NCBI GenBank assembly: GCA_033002965.1
Contig: JAURVB010006561.1
Location: 1 to 64,000 of the forward strand
Direction: 5' to 3'
Origin: Piper betle
Lineage: Eukaryota; Streptophyta; Magnoliopsida; Piperales; Piperaceae
Length of the DNA stretch: 64,000 nucleotides
Shown: positions 23,450 to 35,769 of the stretch, piece by piece
Layout of the letters: the number at the start of each line of letters is the position of its first letter
Numbering within the stretch: the first letter of the stretch is position 1
Program-made: the position numbers and the translations under genes
The notes under the pieces: generated by a model
What the model saw: only the letters and a program-made list of their open reading frames with translations
What the model was told of the DNA's origin: nothing
Database searches by the model: none

Positions 23450-24555
23450 CCATCTGTCACCTGCTTTGTTTTCATGACATATATATTTGTAGCATGTGGA
23501 TTGAAACAATTCTTTAAAAATTTTCCTTCTTTTTTATACATAATATAAGAGTAACACATCACCTTTTCTTCATTCAATGGTCAAGGATCAAGAAACGGCG
23601 TTCACAATAATAAAAATATTATTTTATTGGGGTCCTAGAAGGTGAGTCAAAGTTTTGATTAGCTCTCCTCCCTTCTTGACGCCATTGTTCACATTCATCA
23701 ATCGTCAGGCAATGCTTGCTTTCCAGAATCTGCCTCAAAAATGAGAAATTTGGCCCAAGCAAGAATCTTGCTCGGGAGTTGAAATGAGAGGACACATAGA
23801 TGAGTGGCAAATTTTCAGATAGAAACACTGATTCGCTTACCAAAATCGAACATAAAAATTGTGATTCACTGATTTGTGGCGTCGGAGAGGAGCACATTGT
23901 ACGGTCTATTTATGATGCCCATGGGCAACACAAATGGTTATTTTCATGCCTATCTGGCCCATGCAAGTAAATATTTGTATGTGTGAACGTTAAATTTGTA
24001 AGCCCGTTAGTGCATATATCGAACAGTCTCTTCGTGACTTGTAAAGTGGGCCGGCATTGCAACAGCTACATAACCGATCATGCTTCACTAACGGACCTCT
24101 TCAACTGGAGAGCAATTGATTGATTGATACTATTTTTTCTAACAAAAAAACGAGTTGGATAATTTATTTTTATACATAGATTTTTTTCAATCGATTCTCG
24201 CTTTTATTAAATCACTTTGTGCTAGTTCTTTTATATGGACAGGACAATCAAAGCCAATCATCGATAAATAAAACCACACTTCACTCAATCATAAGATTTC
24301 TTCCAAACCATTGCAAGCATTCCCCAATATCAACCTCAAAATTAATATAGCCATGGGCTCGTCGTAATTTGACCGATTACAACTGCATCCCCCCTGCCAA
24401 AAAAATTCAAAACCATATATAAGAAATGACAAGGTGACAAGGCATGAATGGCTTCCCCTTTTCGTGTGTACTTGGAAGCAAAATATCATCACATTCTATG
24501 TACGTTATATGTTGAGCCAAAAAACAGTACTACTTTCAATTGATTCACGTCCACA
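23450..24555. other. Intergenic, 3' side of LOG
   Basis: No supported gene. The minus-strand open frame at 23619-23897 is not recognised. Confidence 0.4.
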
Positions 24556-27500
24556 CTAAGTGGTAACTTCTGTAGCTTCTGTCACATAGCTCATCTGGCC
24601 CACTTCCCATATCAGCTTGGATGTGATCTCGTCATACTCTGGAGCATATTCCTGCACACGTGTATGGGGACTATATTTAAAACATTGCTCTTTTCAAACA
24701 TTGTATTCAATGTTCTGTAATGACCAAGAAAAGTTAATTAAGTACTGGGCAAAGAGATATTATTGCGCAATTTTAATAAGTTTTTCCGAGCTAGGTCTTT
24801 CACTTCTACGTCACTCTGTCACTAATCTTATGTGGACCTGGCTGTCCTGATTATCAGCCTCATGACTTGCTCGTATGAAATAAATGATACAAGGATAACT
24901 CCAAACAGCTCCCTTAAAAAATGCTTAATTAGTCGTCTTATAAATACATCCGAGTTGACGATTAGGCCGTACAACGACGCAAGTTGTTATAGAAGTTGTC
25001 ACAGAGAATGACCCATGTGAAGTTTTATTGATCAGCCTTAGAAGAGAAGTTAAGAATTATAAATGTATGATCAGGAGTTTACCTCAAGCTGTCTAACCAA
25101 GTCCTTGGCTGTTGGGGCGGATATTATAATACGACGAGCAGAGGATGATATAAATCCTTCATCCACTGCCTTGTCTATGAAAGAGAGCAAGGAATTATAA
25201 TAACCATCCACATTCAAAAGTCCCACCTGCCAAAAAGCAATCAATCAGATATGTGTTATCTATCAACCACTCTGCCACTTTCATCTTCTAAAGGCAAGAG
25301 TTGACTGACTTAAACTTGAAACATGCTTCCTTACACAACTTCTTTCTTTAATTCCCATTACTCAAAAAGATAGATAGCAAAGGCAACAACACATCACTAG
25401 ACTTTGGTGTTCCCCTTTTTCAAGATTGGAATGCAGCACCTTTTTCCCAGTTGCAAGGAATCATTCTCGAAGAACACTACTTGTCACGTTTGATAGAAAA
25501 AATTCATCAAACTTCTATATATATATATATATATATGTTGGTGTGCATGAGTCATATTTAGCTTGGACACTTAATGGTAGATATGAAATGGCTAAAAGGT
25601 GTGGCCTTTGCATTGACACTGCCATTATTGGTACCTTCCTTCCAATTTCTTCAGAGATTAAACAAATCCCCAAGCTTAAGATAACATCGTGTTGCAATTG
25701 GACAGGCAAAGCGTGGCACAAACTATGTCACACACTAGTGATTATTTAAGCCCATCCCGAAAACTAATATGCCTTTTTTAATGGAAGCACAAACAAATTA
25801 ATATGCTGTGGTGTAACATGGGGCACTATGCCATCCATTATATATGCATCTTCTCTGGTTTGAGATCATTAAAGCAGATACTCTATATCAAAGACGTATC
25901 AACTTGATCATCAACTCTATTCAACGAAGCAGCCAACAACTAGAACATAAAAAGACCAATTCTAAAGATTGCCCTAAAAGACATTATCCGAATCTGTGGA
26001 GAATTATTAGTCCTCAATTATCCAACTAACTTTTGAGTCTTTTAAATAACTAGCAGCCAAGCCAGTAGTATGAAACGCATCCAACACGATAAATGAATAA
26101 TAATATGGTCGAGGCAAGATTTTTACCGGTTTCTTGTGGATACCAAGCTGTGCCCAGGTGATAACTTCCAGCAGTTCTTCAAGTGTTCCATACCCACCTA
26201 TAACCAATTGGTTAAAATACAGAAAGAGATGCATGATTTGGAGACAGCAATTTCTAGTGTTATAAAGTACCAGGTAGAGCTATGAATGCATCTGCCATCC
26301 GGGACATTTCAGCTTTCCTTTGGTGCATGTCAGAAACAGCCCTCACCTCACCAACAGGCTCTCCGGTTATCTGTCATTTCATCCAATATAAACAAGCGTA
26401 CACATATTTCATTACACCACAATTTCAGCTTTTTGATATGCTCTTTCCACTCCATATATGCAAGGCCACCTTTTGGAAAGGAAGGGAAATGGGACCTTAT
26501 TTTTCACACAAACACAAGAACCACCAGACAAAACTCTCGTTCATATTTCCACAGGCTATCTTCTCTCTAATTTTTTAGGACCGCAAAACTAGAAAATTAA
26601 AGATGCAGCTTCCACAGGCTTCTCACAATTATTATGAACATTATGGAGATAGGAAGGAGTGGAAAAAAGAAGGAACAAGAAGGCCCAGCTAAAGAAAACT
26701 CATGAGCACACTAGTTATCTTGAATCGATCAACTCCAGCTATACAGAGCTGTCTATTTAGAGAATCGAAACCCCACTCATTAAAACCTCTCATATCACCA
26801 TGCATGCCTACTATATGGAAGGATTTAGTTCCCTACCTCTCTCGGCATAAGAGTCCTCGGAATGACGCTGCAAAAGTCAGAAATAAAATCATCAGGGTAC
26901 ATAGAATGATTAAAGTAGTACATCCAATCCCCGGACTGGAGTAAATAGCTGTTTTTCACATCTTCTTCAAAGTAGCTTTTGTAAAGAAAAATACAAAATT
27001 GAAACTATGGAATACTAATCTATAAGTAAGTCACAAGTTTTGAGAACAAAAAATATATGCCCATGGCAGGAAAAAACCCCTTCTCGTCAAGCAGCATCAT
27101 GTCATGAAAAGCATTCAATGATGGCGCCTTCCAATCTTCCATGCAGCACCATTATGGGACAAGCTCAAAGATAGAGGGAATGACAGAGTGAGAGTGAGAG
27201 AGCAGACCCTAAGACATGGCGACCTCCATCATGAACCGCCTGAGAAACGAGGCCCATTAGTCCCACGCTTCCACCACCATAGACAAGATCAATCCTTCGC
27301 TCCACCTTCCACCACATTGAAACAAACCAAATCTTAATATTCTATCACAAGTACTGCTAATATTTATGCACATCGACAAGTCCAATTTAAGTGAATGTTA
27401 TAAATTCTATGCAGTTCTAACTCTTGAAGGCCAAAGCTTTGGAGGGAAAACATGAAGAGAGTTATCTTTTGGCCTCGGGTGATTAGCCCAAGAAGGAAAC

Positions 27501-28164
27501 ATGCTCATGGGTCATGATATATGATAAGCACGTCTGCTCCCTAGGGAAAAGCATGAACTCTTTTTTCCGAGTAAGTTTGTTTCATGGACTAAGATCATGC
27601 AAAGAAAGCAGTCCATAAGAACAGCCAATAACAGCTTGCAATCTTTCACGCCAAATTTGACCAGAACTACCAAGTACCATACGAGCTTTCAAAGCGATTC
27701 CAAGTCCTAATCACAATAACTATCATGATATATCTAATACATAACATCCAGCTAGCCATTAAAAATCTGTAATCAGTATCAGGATAAAAAACAAGTGCAA
27801 AGTGAAAGACAAGCATCAAGTTGAAACGGGTATCACAAACAAAATCTACGTTGTCTTCTGATACAAAAGATGTCCTTTCCGACCCACAAAGCCCAAAATA
27901 CGATATATCCTTCTGGTAGCTAGTACCGAGATAGAGAAGAACTTTTTTCTTCTACAAATAATTCAAATAGGTTAGATGTTTAAATCAACAGTACTAATCC
28001 AGACAAGAAACAAACACAAGAATAAAACTACGAAGAGGACGGATTGTATCTTCTACCAACTCATTTCCCAACTGCACAGCAGCTTCTTGGTAGCTACTCT
28101 TCTTCCCGGGGCTGCTGCCACAGAAGACACATATCCTTTTGAATCTGGACTTCATCTCCTCCAT
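24556..28164 (-). CDS. LOG: LOG cytokinin riboside 5'-monophosphate phosphoribohydrolase
   Basis: Seven exons on the minus strand: 28164-28057, 27305-27208, 26867-26837, 26370-26271, 26197-26127, 25226-25083 and 24651-24556. All have GT-AG borders and consistent phases, giving 215 aa without a break. The protein starts [20 protein letters not shown], has the nucleotide-binding [16 protein letters not shown] segment, [18 protein letters not shown], then the signature PGGYGTLEE, and ends with [12 protein letters not shown] enzymes cut ribose 5-phosphate from cytokinin nucleotides to release active free bases in one step, in cytosol and nucleus. The signature Arg, Lys and Glu residues are all present, so it should be active. 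The start chosen gives the standard N-terminus. A TA run at 28296-28313 lies upstream as a possible core promoter. The first intron is about 750 bases. Confidence 0.95.
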
Positions 28165-30900
28165 GGCCTCCCTTGCCCAGACAACCTCACCTCTCCCTTG
28201 TCTTCTGCTTTTTCACCAATCTTCCTTGGACAAGACAAGACAGGGATGATAGATAGATAGACGCAATAGATAGATAGAAGCAGATTCTACGAAGGATATA
28301 TATATATATATATCTCATCATCAATTATATAGAGTTGCATATAGAAAGGCGGTAGCCCATGTAGGATGCCAACTCTAACAAGAGCTCTTGCAAAGTGCAA
28401 CCTTCCAATTATACATGACCAATCAATATAACCATTTTTGCTTAATTAAATAATATGGCACTACTGTTTGTATGAGCTTTTCATATATAATCACAATAAC
28501 CACTAACCAATAACTAAGAATTAGTGGTAGTAGTTCACGTTGTTCACGTGCAACGTTTTAAGAGTATTTTCCAAGCAGTGAAAGGTTCATATTTGCTTTA
28601 AAATGAAAATTGGTTTGGATTTTGATGGCTTACTTGTAACCGGTGACTCGGAATGATTAGACAAGTTTATTAAACAGAGTAAAAAAGCAAAAAAATCGTG
28701 CGCTCCAACTGCATTGGTATAATTAACTTAAGATAATGGGAGGATTAAGAAGTGTTTAACTGAGTTGGTTTGAATTAGACTATGCTTGGTGATGGGTTTG
28801 TTGGGCAATTAATAGAGGGACCATCGCGTACGTGGAGAAAGGAGAAACATGTACGCGGTCCGCCTTGGTTGACCAAAGTTCGAACAGCGATGGGTCCGGC
28901 TGTCCGATTAATATGTTGTCGTAATCAACTGGCCCTGGTGATGATGCTTATTACTAGAAATGCTTGCCCTTGTTCAGACCCACCACGTGGATTGATTTGT
29001 TTTCTAAGCCACGTGAAAATTGAATCGCTGCAATTTGCAAATCAAGCCGGGTAGGCCACGCCAATTTAAGGAAGCCAAGTTGTTCTTGAACAATCCGGGT
29101 TTTGGAAGGTCAGACTCGTGGGTTGAAGTTTGTGGTCATGCATGATAGCTATGTGCCATAAGTTTGCAATTAACATGCTTGGGTAAAAAAAATCGAATTA
29201 ATATAATAATACACCTAAGGCTGATCTACTCTCAAACCATTTTTTGTCCGAGCTAAGCTCGACATATTTGCTGCTAAATCTTTCGGTTCAGCTCGGCTTG
29301 TGTAAGTAAAACCGACATTTGAGCTAACGGCAGCGTTATAAAGCGTCTACAGTTCTATTTGAAGTAAGACTCTTTTCAAATTGAAGTTTATATTATTAAT
29401 ATTATATTTATGAAAAATTATCGTTTGCTTAAAAAATACTACCATTTATTAAACAGTCATTAACTACCTCTTCACTGTTCATAAATATACCTGATTGATT
29501 GACAATTCTCATGATCTTATGACTCAATGTGTGGACAATATTGATTTTTAATCTATAATATTCCTTAGACTGCAGTATATTTTCTGCGACGTAATCTAAG
29601 GTAAATAATTAATATATCATTTTATACTTGATTCAAATTAAAAGTGTTTAAGCTTCAATAATTGCATTAAATGTGTTTAATCTTCTAGAGTTATAATCAA
29701 ATTTTTACAAGGTTGACAATGGGACGACTCTCGTCCAAAATGAAAGTTCACATTATTATTATTATTATTTATTATATATATTCTTAAAATAATGAAACTC
29801 CTACGAGAATAGTGATAAAGATACAGAAATATAATAGAGCCAAGGTATAAAAAGTCTCCAAGATAGTGATAAAGATCAGAAGGGAATTTTGTATTAAATA
29901 CAGGGCAAGATACACCAATCTTAATAGTTTTTTTTCCAAAAAGATTTATGGGCTTCGGCAAATAGGCCATGGAGATCAGATTTTTATGGCTTAACAATAA
30001 TAAACTAAACTCATTAAGCTTGGACATGGATTTTTGCCCCATTCTCAAGTGGAGCTGCTGCGCTCATACGAGCTAAGCCGGCCACATCAGGTTCGAGCTC
30101 TCATCTGTTTTTAGACTACAATGATTATATAAGAATATCAAAATAGCTAATGTTTTATATTTAAAATAAAAAATAATCTTCATTAAAAAGGTATTAACTA
30201 GTAAAAGATATTGATTTTAGTAAAATATTAATATTTGAATAGAATTTATCAATTTCTAAGATTTTTAATTTGGATAAAATTATGCTTTAAATTTTTCGTG
30301 ACAATAATTAAATACATATTATTAAGTAATAAAATTTAATTAGAATAATATGATTATAAGTTTACAAGTAAAATTTACCAATTTCTAAAGAATTTTTGAT
30401 TAGGGTAAAATTATATTTGGAAGTTTTTTCTAATAAATAAATAAATAATAATAACAATACTAATGATAATTTTAGATTAATTAATTATTAATGAGGTCAT
30501 AAGCCTATGGGGCCAGAATTAGCCACAACACAAGAAAGAATGAAACATAACAAGAGTTGATTTGTCTATAAATCATTGATATTAACTATTTTTTTCAATA
30601 TAAAGGGGGTGGATTTATCTATTTAACTAGCACGTTACACGCACATTGCACAGATTATGAGAATTAATTTTTTTCAAGATATTTAATTTTTAAAATTTAA
30701 ATAAATATAGTTCTACTAAAATACATTATATTAGTATGTAAATCAAATAAATTGGGATAATAAATCAGATAATAGGTTAAAAATCTTTAAAAATTACTAT
30801 TGGAGCTATGGTAGATAAAAATAGTAAATTTGTAATTAGAAATTGAATTTAAATATAATTAGAAACATAAATTTGCTATTATAAATATAATGAAATTGGC
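28165..30900. other. Intergenic, LOG promoter side
   Basis: No recognised gene. Short open frames at 28782-29054 and 29677-30048 show no known domain. 29220-29335 has AGCTCGAC and CAGCTCGGCTTG motifs, a relic of the CTCGA-type element. The rest is AT-rich. Confidence 0.4.
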
Positions 30901-30939
30901 CCAGGAGATAAAGAGGCAAAAGAGCTGAGGGAGAAAAGG

Positions 30940-31205
30940 AGTGAATATTAGATTAAATTGAAGACTAAGATTATTTAAAGTCTAATCTAAGCTGCTAATA
31001 TAATTTAACGGTATATAACCTTGGCCTCTAAAATTCTCTCAATTCAAGAAACAAATTACATACAAGTGAAAAGAAAGAAGCCGAGGAATTGAGAGAGTTA
31101 TTATAATAAATAAAAGATTAAGATTATTTAGAATCTAATCCTACTCTATTTATGTAATCTAACAATTTTTATAGCTTTAGTCTCTAAAATTTTTCTAAAT
31201 TTAAT
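30940..31205. repeat. Diverged direct duplication
   Basis: TAAGATTATTTA followed by the TCTAATC and CTCTAAAAT context occurs at about 30966 and again at about 31122, about 155 bases apart, with imperfect similarity across the unit. At 31240 and 31325 another short repeat, GTACTGGGAG, occurs. AT-rich and non-coding. Confidence 0.4.
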
Positions 31206-31611
31206 AAAAATGTAAATAAAATATGGAAAATACTTATAAAACACTGATGTACTGGGAGATCTTGGTAACTAACTAAATAAATAAATAGAAATAAATAAAA
31301 TAATTAATTTTGAATAAAACTCGTGTACTGGGAGAGGTCTTAGTTTGACATTTTAACTTTGGAGGTAACTTGATGCAAAGTTCAAACACAGTAATATAGT
31401 ATCAAGCAATTGTTTTACTTTTTTTTTTTACAGAAAAACGAGTTCAAGTTCTCTTAGAAAACTGCTTTAGTTACGCTCAACATCGACGTACGTACATCTA
31501 TAAATTTTCCCGAGCCGCTTCTTTGTGCACATCCTTACAACCATTTGCTCTCTCCCCCTTTTTTTCTTTCCTACAACCTTCTTTCCGATTTGATTTCCCC
31601 GACGGAAATTT

Positions 31612-31726
31612 TTGATTTGGGGCCGTGAAGACATTCGGGTTGATGTCCATCAAAGTTGGAATATCGAATGTCAAAGAGATTCCCGAGGGGAAGCATCAAA
31701 TCCGAATCAAGCCAGGGAACAAGTAT
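31612..31726 (+). pseudogene. CUL1: Cullin-1 retropseudogene, N-terminal fragment
   Basis: The frame reading FGLMSIKVGISNVKEIPEGK aligns with the CUL1 N-terminal pattern GW..MQ.GI.KLK.ILEG. It runs up to PGNKY and is then cut by the insertion at 31727-35063. The next cullin residues (YSALHK, then AYNLSTQNQPHNYRQQLYDR) follow directly after that insertion. The rest of the relic is at 35064-35769 and 36786-38046. Normal CUL1 genes have many introns; none is left here, so it arose by retrotransposition. Confidence 0.65.
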
Positions 31727-31730
31727 GCAG

Positions 31731-33185
31731 ACTCAAGGACCCAAAATTTTCCGATCCTAACCAGTCCGCGCGGCGTATTCTCGACCCGAGAACACCAGCC
31801 TAACACCAAGAATGCAGCTTTGAAGAGACTACGGAAGCCTGCACGCCAACACCAACCTGTGTTCGGCCAACCTCAACACCCCGAGGTTGCTGCCTTCAAC
31901 CCTTCGCTCGATCACAGAGTGTCTGCACCGCACCAAACACCGACACAACACTTCTGGCTACCGACACGCCTTGTCGATAGGCTGTTCCAGAAGTCAAACA
32001 GCACCACACGCAGCACTGCCCGATCGCCCAATCTGCAACACGCGTATTGGGTTCGTGCCGTCTGCCCTTGCTCGTCTCAGCACCAGTTCCCACATCTAGC
32101 TGCCTTGTAAACTTTGACCGTGACCAAGGATACACAAGTTCCCTGTCTATAACGCCAGCCAACAAGCAAAACACAGATTACGGGAAAACACTTCCCTACC
32201 TTATATCATTCACTCGATCATAAGGATTTTACAAGCACTCGAACTCTCCTCTCAAGCACTTGCTCGGCTTGTGGACAGCCCCCACAGCCTCGCCCCAATG
32301 TACCCACAAATATAATGGCGCACAAGAATTACTCCCCGAGTAACTCTATCCCGATTGCCAACACAAGCAACCTAACAACGTGTACCTGGTTTCCAGCAAG
32401 CCAATGGAATTCCAGCGCTCACCACGAACACCGGCTGTAGCAACTCCACGCTTCTTTCTCACCAGCCGCACCACGTTGTTTTCTCACAAAGGAAGACGAC
32501 TGGGATCTCAGGAACTCTCCTCCTCACCGGACTTGATTCCACTCTTGATCCACTCCCACGTCTGTCCTTTGGATCTGGCCTGATTACTCCTGAATCACAC
32601 GACCTTCTTTTTCCAGCATAAACCCATGCATATAAGTACGCCCTTCTGATTTCAGATAACACCGGATCCTTGCATCCTCATCCACAATGATCTGCAATAT
32701 CCACCGTATCCAGCAACCCTAGCAGCACACCGCGTCCAGGTTCTTCCCAACGGCCTTGTGGTTATCTTCAGAAGTCTGTTGCAGCCTCCATGTCTGGAGA
32801 TGGATCATATCTTCCACCAAGATACACCCCCAGCATAAAGCTTTATCACAAACCCCCTTGGCTGCACCGCTGGTCATCCCTTCTCGCCCACCGGCTCGAC
32901 CCCAGCAACGTCCAGACATGGTCCAACCTCCCTCAGCAATCCACTGAACATATGGTGGCAAAGGTCCACCAACAACGCCCAACAACAGACCTGCCGCTCG
33001 TGCATGCCCATGCACCGCCACGCGCACCAGCACCCGCTCGCGCGCGCGCCTACGAGCACACTCGCGCGCGGCCGCTCGCGCGATCGTCCGCCGCGCGCCA
33101 TCGCGCGTTTGCTTGCGCCCGAGCGCTCGCGCGCCCGTGCACCCGCGCAGCGGCGTGCTCTGTCGCCACTCGCGCACACACCAGC
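31731..33185 (+). repeat. Left arm of the giant inverted repeat
   Basis: Matches the complement of 33597-35053 along its whole length, from TCAAGGACCCAAAATTTT to the inner CGCCACTCGCGC. Differences are scattered substitutions and small indels. The inner third is extreme in CG dinucleotides (GCGCGC runs at 33035-33140). Confidence 0.85.
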
Positions 33186-33596
33186 CCTAGGTTCCCATCG
33201 TCCATGAGGGGGTAGCGGTAGCTATCCGAGTGGTGGAAACAACATGCCGAGGCTAACCCGTGTTGAGTTGCAGGTTACAAACCGTAGGTGCACGAGGCTG
33301 CCGAGTAACCGAGCATGGCGATGGAGCATGGCGTCGGGTTACAGCAGTGGTGTCGGCACATGGGTCGGTATTTGGTGTATCGAGCATGTGGCCGAGTCCG
33401 GTCGAGAAACCTCAAGTGGCTGCTGATCGGTGTTTGGGTCGGCAGATTGAGGTTGTGGTTGCAACCGTGGACCGAGCAGCCTACGAGCCGAGTACGCAGC
33501 ACAGAATGCCAAGCAGCCACTAGTACCGAGCAAAATAGCGGAACTGTGTTGGAAAGCAGTACCGAGCACTGTAGCGGGCGAGCGCGAGGTCGTGCG
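33186..33596. other. Spacer (loop) of the giant inverted repeat
   Basis: Unpaired with itself. Has repeats of the type ACCGAGCA and GGTCGG but no recognisable gene. Confidence 0.6.
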
Positions 33597-35053
33597 CGCT
33601 GGTGTGCGCGCGAGTGGCGACAGGCGCGCTGCTGCGCAGGGGCGTGCGGGCGCACGCTGCGTGGTTGCCGTGGGCGCGCGATGGCGCGCATGGTGCGATC
33701 GCGCGAGCGGGTGCGCGCGGGTGTGCGCGCAGGCGTGCGCGCGAGCGGGTGCTGGTGCGCACGGCAGTGCATGGGCATGCACGAGCGGCAGGTCTGGTGC
33801 TGGGTGTTGTTGGTGGACCTTTGCCACCATATGTTCGGTGGATTGCTGAGGGAGGTTGGACCATGTCTGGACGTTGCTGGGGTCGAGCGGCGGGCGAGAC
33901 GGGATGACCAGCGGTGCAGCCAAGGGGTTTGTGATAAAGCTTCATGCTGGGGGTGTATCTTGGTGGAAGATATGATCCATATCCAGACGTGGAGGCTGCA
34001 ACAGACTTCTGAAGATAACCACAAGGCCGTTGGGAAGAACCTGGACGTGGTGTGCTGCTAGGTTGCTGGATACGGTGGATATTGCAGATCATTGTGGATG
34101 AGGATGCAAGGATCCGGTGTTATCTGAAATCAGAAGGGCGTACTTATATGCATGGGGTTATGCTGGAAAAAGAAGGTCGTGTGATTCAGGAGTAATCAGG
34201 CCAGATCCAAAGGAGAGACGTGGGAGTGGATCAAGAGTGGAATCGAGTCCGGTGAGGAGGAGAGTTCCTGAGATTCCAGTCGTCTTCCTTTGTGAGGAAA
34301 GCAGCGGGGTGCGGCTGGTGAGAAAGAAGCGTGGAGTTGCTGCAGCCGGTGTTCGTGGTGAGCGCTGGAACTTCATCGGCTTGCTGGAAACCAGGTACAC
34401 GTTGTTAGGTTGCTTGTGTTGGCAATCGGGATAGAGTTACTCGGGGAGTAATTCTTGTGCGCCATTGTATTTGTGGGTACATTGGGGCGAGGCTGTGGGG
34501 GCTGTCCACAAGCCGAGCAGGTGCTTGAGAGGAGAGTTCGAGTGCTTGTAAAATCCTTATGATCGAGTGAATGATATAAGGTTGGGAAGTGTTTTCCCGT
34601 AATCTGTGTTTTGCTTGTTGGCTGGCGTTATAGACAGGGAACTTCTGTATCCTAGGTCACGGTCGAAGTTTACAAGGCAGCCAGTTGTGTGGAACTGGTG
34701 CTGAGACGAGCAAGGGCAGACGGCACGAACCCAATACGCGTGTTGCTGGTTGGGCGATCGGGCAGTGCAGCGTGTGGTGCTGTTTGACTTCTGGAACAGC
34801 CTATCGGCAAGGCGTGTCGGTAGCCAGAAATACTGTGTCGGTGTTTGGTGCGGTGCTAGATACACGGTGATCGAGCGAAGGGTTGAAGGCAGCAACCTCG
34901 GGGTGTTGAGGTTGGCCGAACACAGTTTGGTGTTGGCGTGCAGGCTTCCGTAGTCTCTTCAAAGCTACATTGTTGGTGTTAGGCTGGTGTTCTCTGGTTG
35001 AGAATACGCCACACGGACTGGTTTTAGGGCGAAAATTTGGGTCCTTGAATCAG
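33597..35053 (-). repeat. Right arm of the giant inverted repeat
   Basis: Inverted copy of 31731-33185, about equal in length. For example 34376-34396, with CTTGCTGGAAACCAGG, mirrors 32380-32401 with CCTGGTTTCCAGCAAG. Confidence 0.85.
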
Positions 35054-35063
35054 GCCCGTGACA

Positions 35064-35769
35064 CCAGGGAACAAGTATTCAGCTCTACACAAAAGCCTAC
35101 AATCTGAGCACACAAAAGCCTACAATCTGAGCACACAAAATCAACCCCACAATTACCGGCAGCAGTTGTATGACAGGTACGACGGACTCTTGCGCCACTA
35201 CACATTCAAGACGGTACTGCCTTCCCTGAGAAAGGTGCACGACGAGGTCATGTTGGCCGAACTTGTCAGGAGGTGGCAAAATCACACTCTTCACCGATGT
35301 CTGTATCGTTACTTCCATTACCTGGATCGTTACGTAGTTCCTAACAATCAACTTGAACCGATTCATGAAGTTGCATGGTCTCGAATCGTGGATTCGATCG
35401 TTCTCCAGTTAAGAACGTGCTGGGCATGTTTGTCGAGGCTGGGGTACGAGGGGGCGATTGCACTACGTGCATGGTTTTGAAGATGGGATGCTTCAAGATT
35501 CCCGGGACTCCTACTCTTGAGGCTTCGGTTTGGATTGTGGAGGACTCCTGCCCAGATTACATGCTGAAGGCCGAGGAGTGTTTAGACGAGAGAAGGAACA
35601 GGTTGCCCATTATTTGCATTCGAGCGGCGAGACAAAGCTATTGGAGGAAGTAAGGAGCAGGTGGCTCTCTGCACATGAAAATTGGCTAATTGAGAAGGAG
35701 CGCTCGGGATGTCTTGCCTTGCTAAAGAACGACAAGGTTGATGACCTTGCAAGAATGAACCGCCTGTAG
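35064..35769 (+). pseudogene. CUL1: Cullin-1 retropseudogene, middle fragment
   Basis: Reads YNLSTQNQPHNYRQQLYDRY, then FKTVLPSLRKVHDEVMLAEL, then LYRYFHYLDRYVVPNNQLEP, in line with CUL1 ([20 protein letters not shown] and so on). After shifts come VKNVLGMFVEAG, then VEDSCPDYMLKAEECL, then REKEQVAHYLHSSGETKLLE and LLKNDKVDDLARM. No introns. A 23-base unit is duplicated in tandem at 35091-35136, and several frameshifts are present. The fragment stops at NRL, where a CACTA-like insertion begins. Confidence 0.85.
35091..35136. repeat. 23-base tandem duplication in the cullin relic
   Basis: Two perfect copies, 35091-35113 and 35114-35136, each containing CTACAATCTGAGCACAC. It adds residues after TIYNMC-equivalent positions and shifts the frame. 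Confidence 0.85.

Larger units (their letters stand above)
31727..35063. mobile_element. Giant inverted-repeat (foldback) insertion, 3.3 kb
   Basis: An insertion flanked by the 15-base repeat CCAGGGAACAAGTAT at 31712-31726 and 35064-35078. It consists of two inverted arms of about 1455 bases (31731-33185 and 33597-35053) around a spacer of about 410 bases. The right end, read inward, starts TGTCACGGGCCTG; the left end is shorter (GCAGACTCAAGG) and has apparently lost this tip. Each arm has ATGCATATAAGTACGC (at about 32627 on plus and 34141 on minus), which could be a TATA box as in an LTR. No transposase or polymerase coding is seen. Large overlapping open frames are the by-product of GC-rich palindromic sequence. 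The superfamily is not clear. Confidence 0.85.

Noticed and set aside
25426..25749. 107-codon open frame
   Set aside because: Lies within an intron of the LOG gene and includes a TA repeat.
33275..34061. Open frames of about 250 codons on both strands in the inverted repeat
   Set aside because: They overlap each other antisense, lie in GC-rich palindromic arms and show no domain; their length follows from the low stop frequency.
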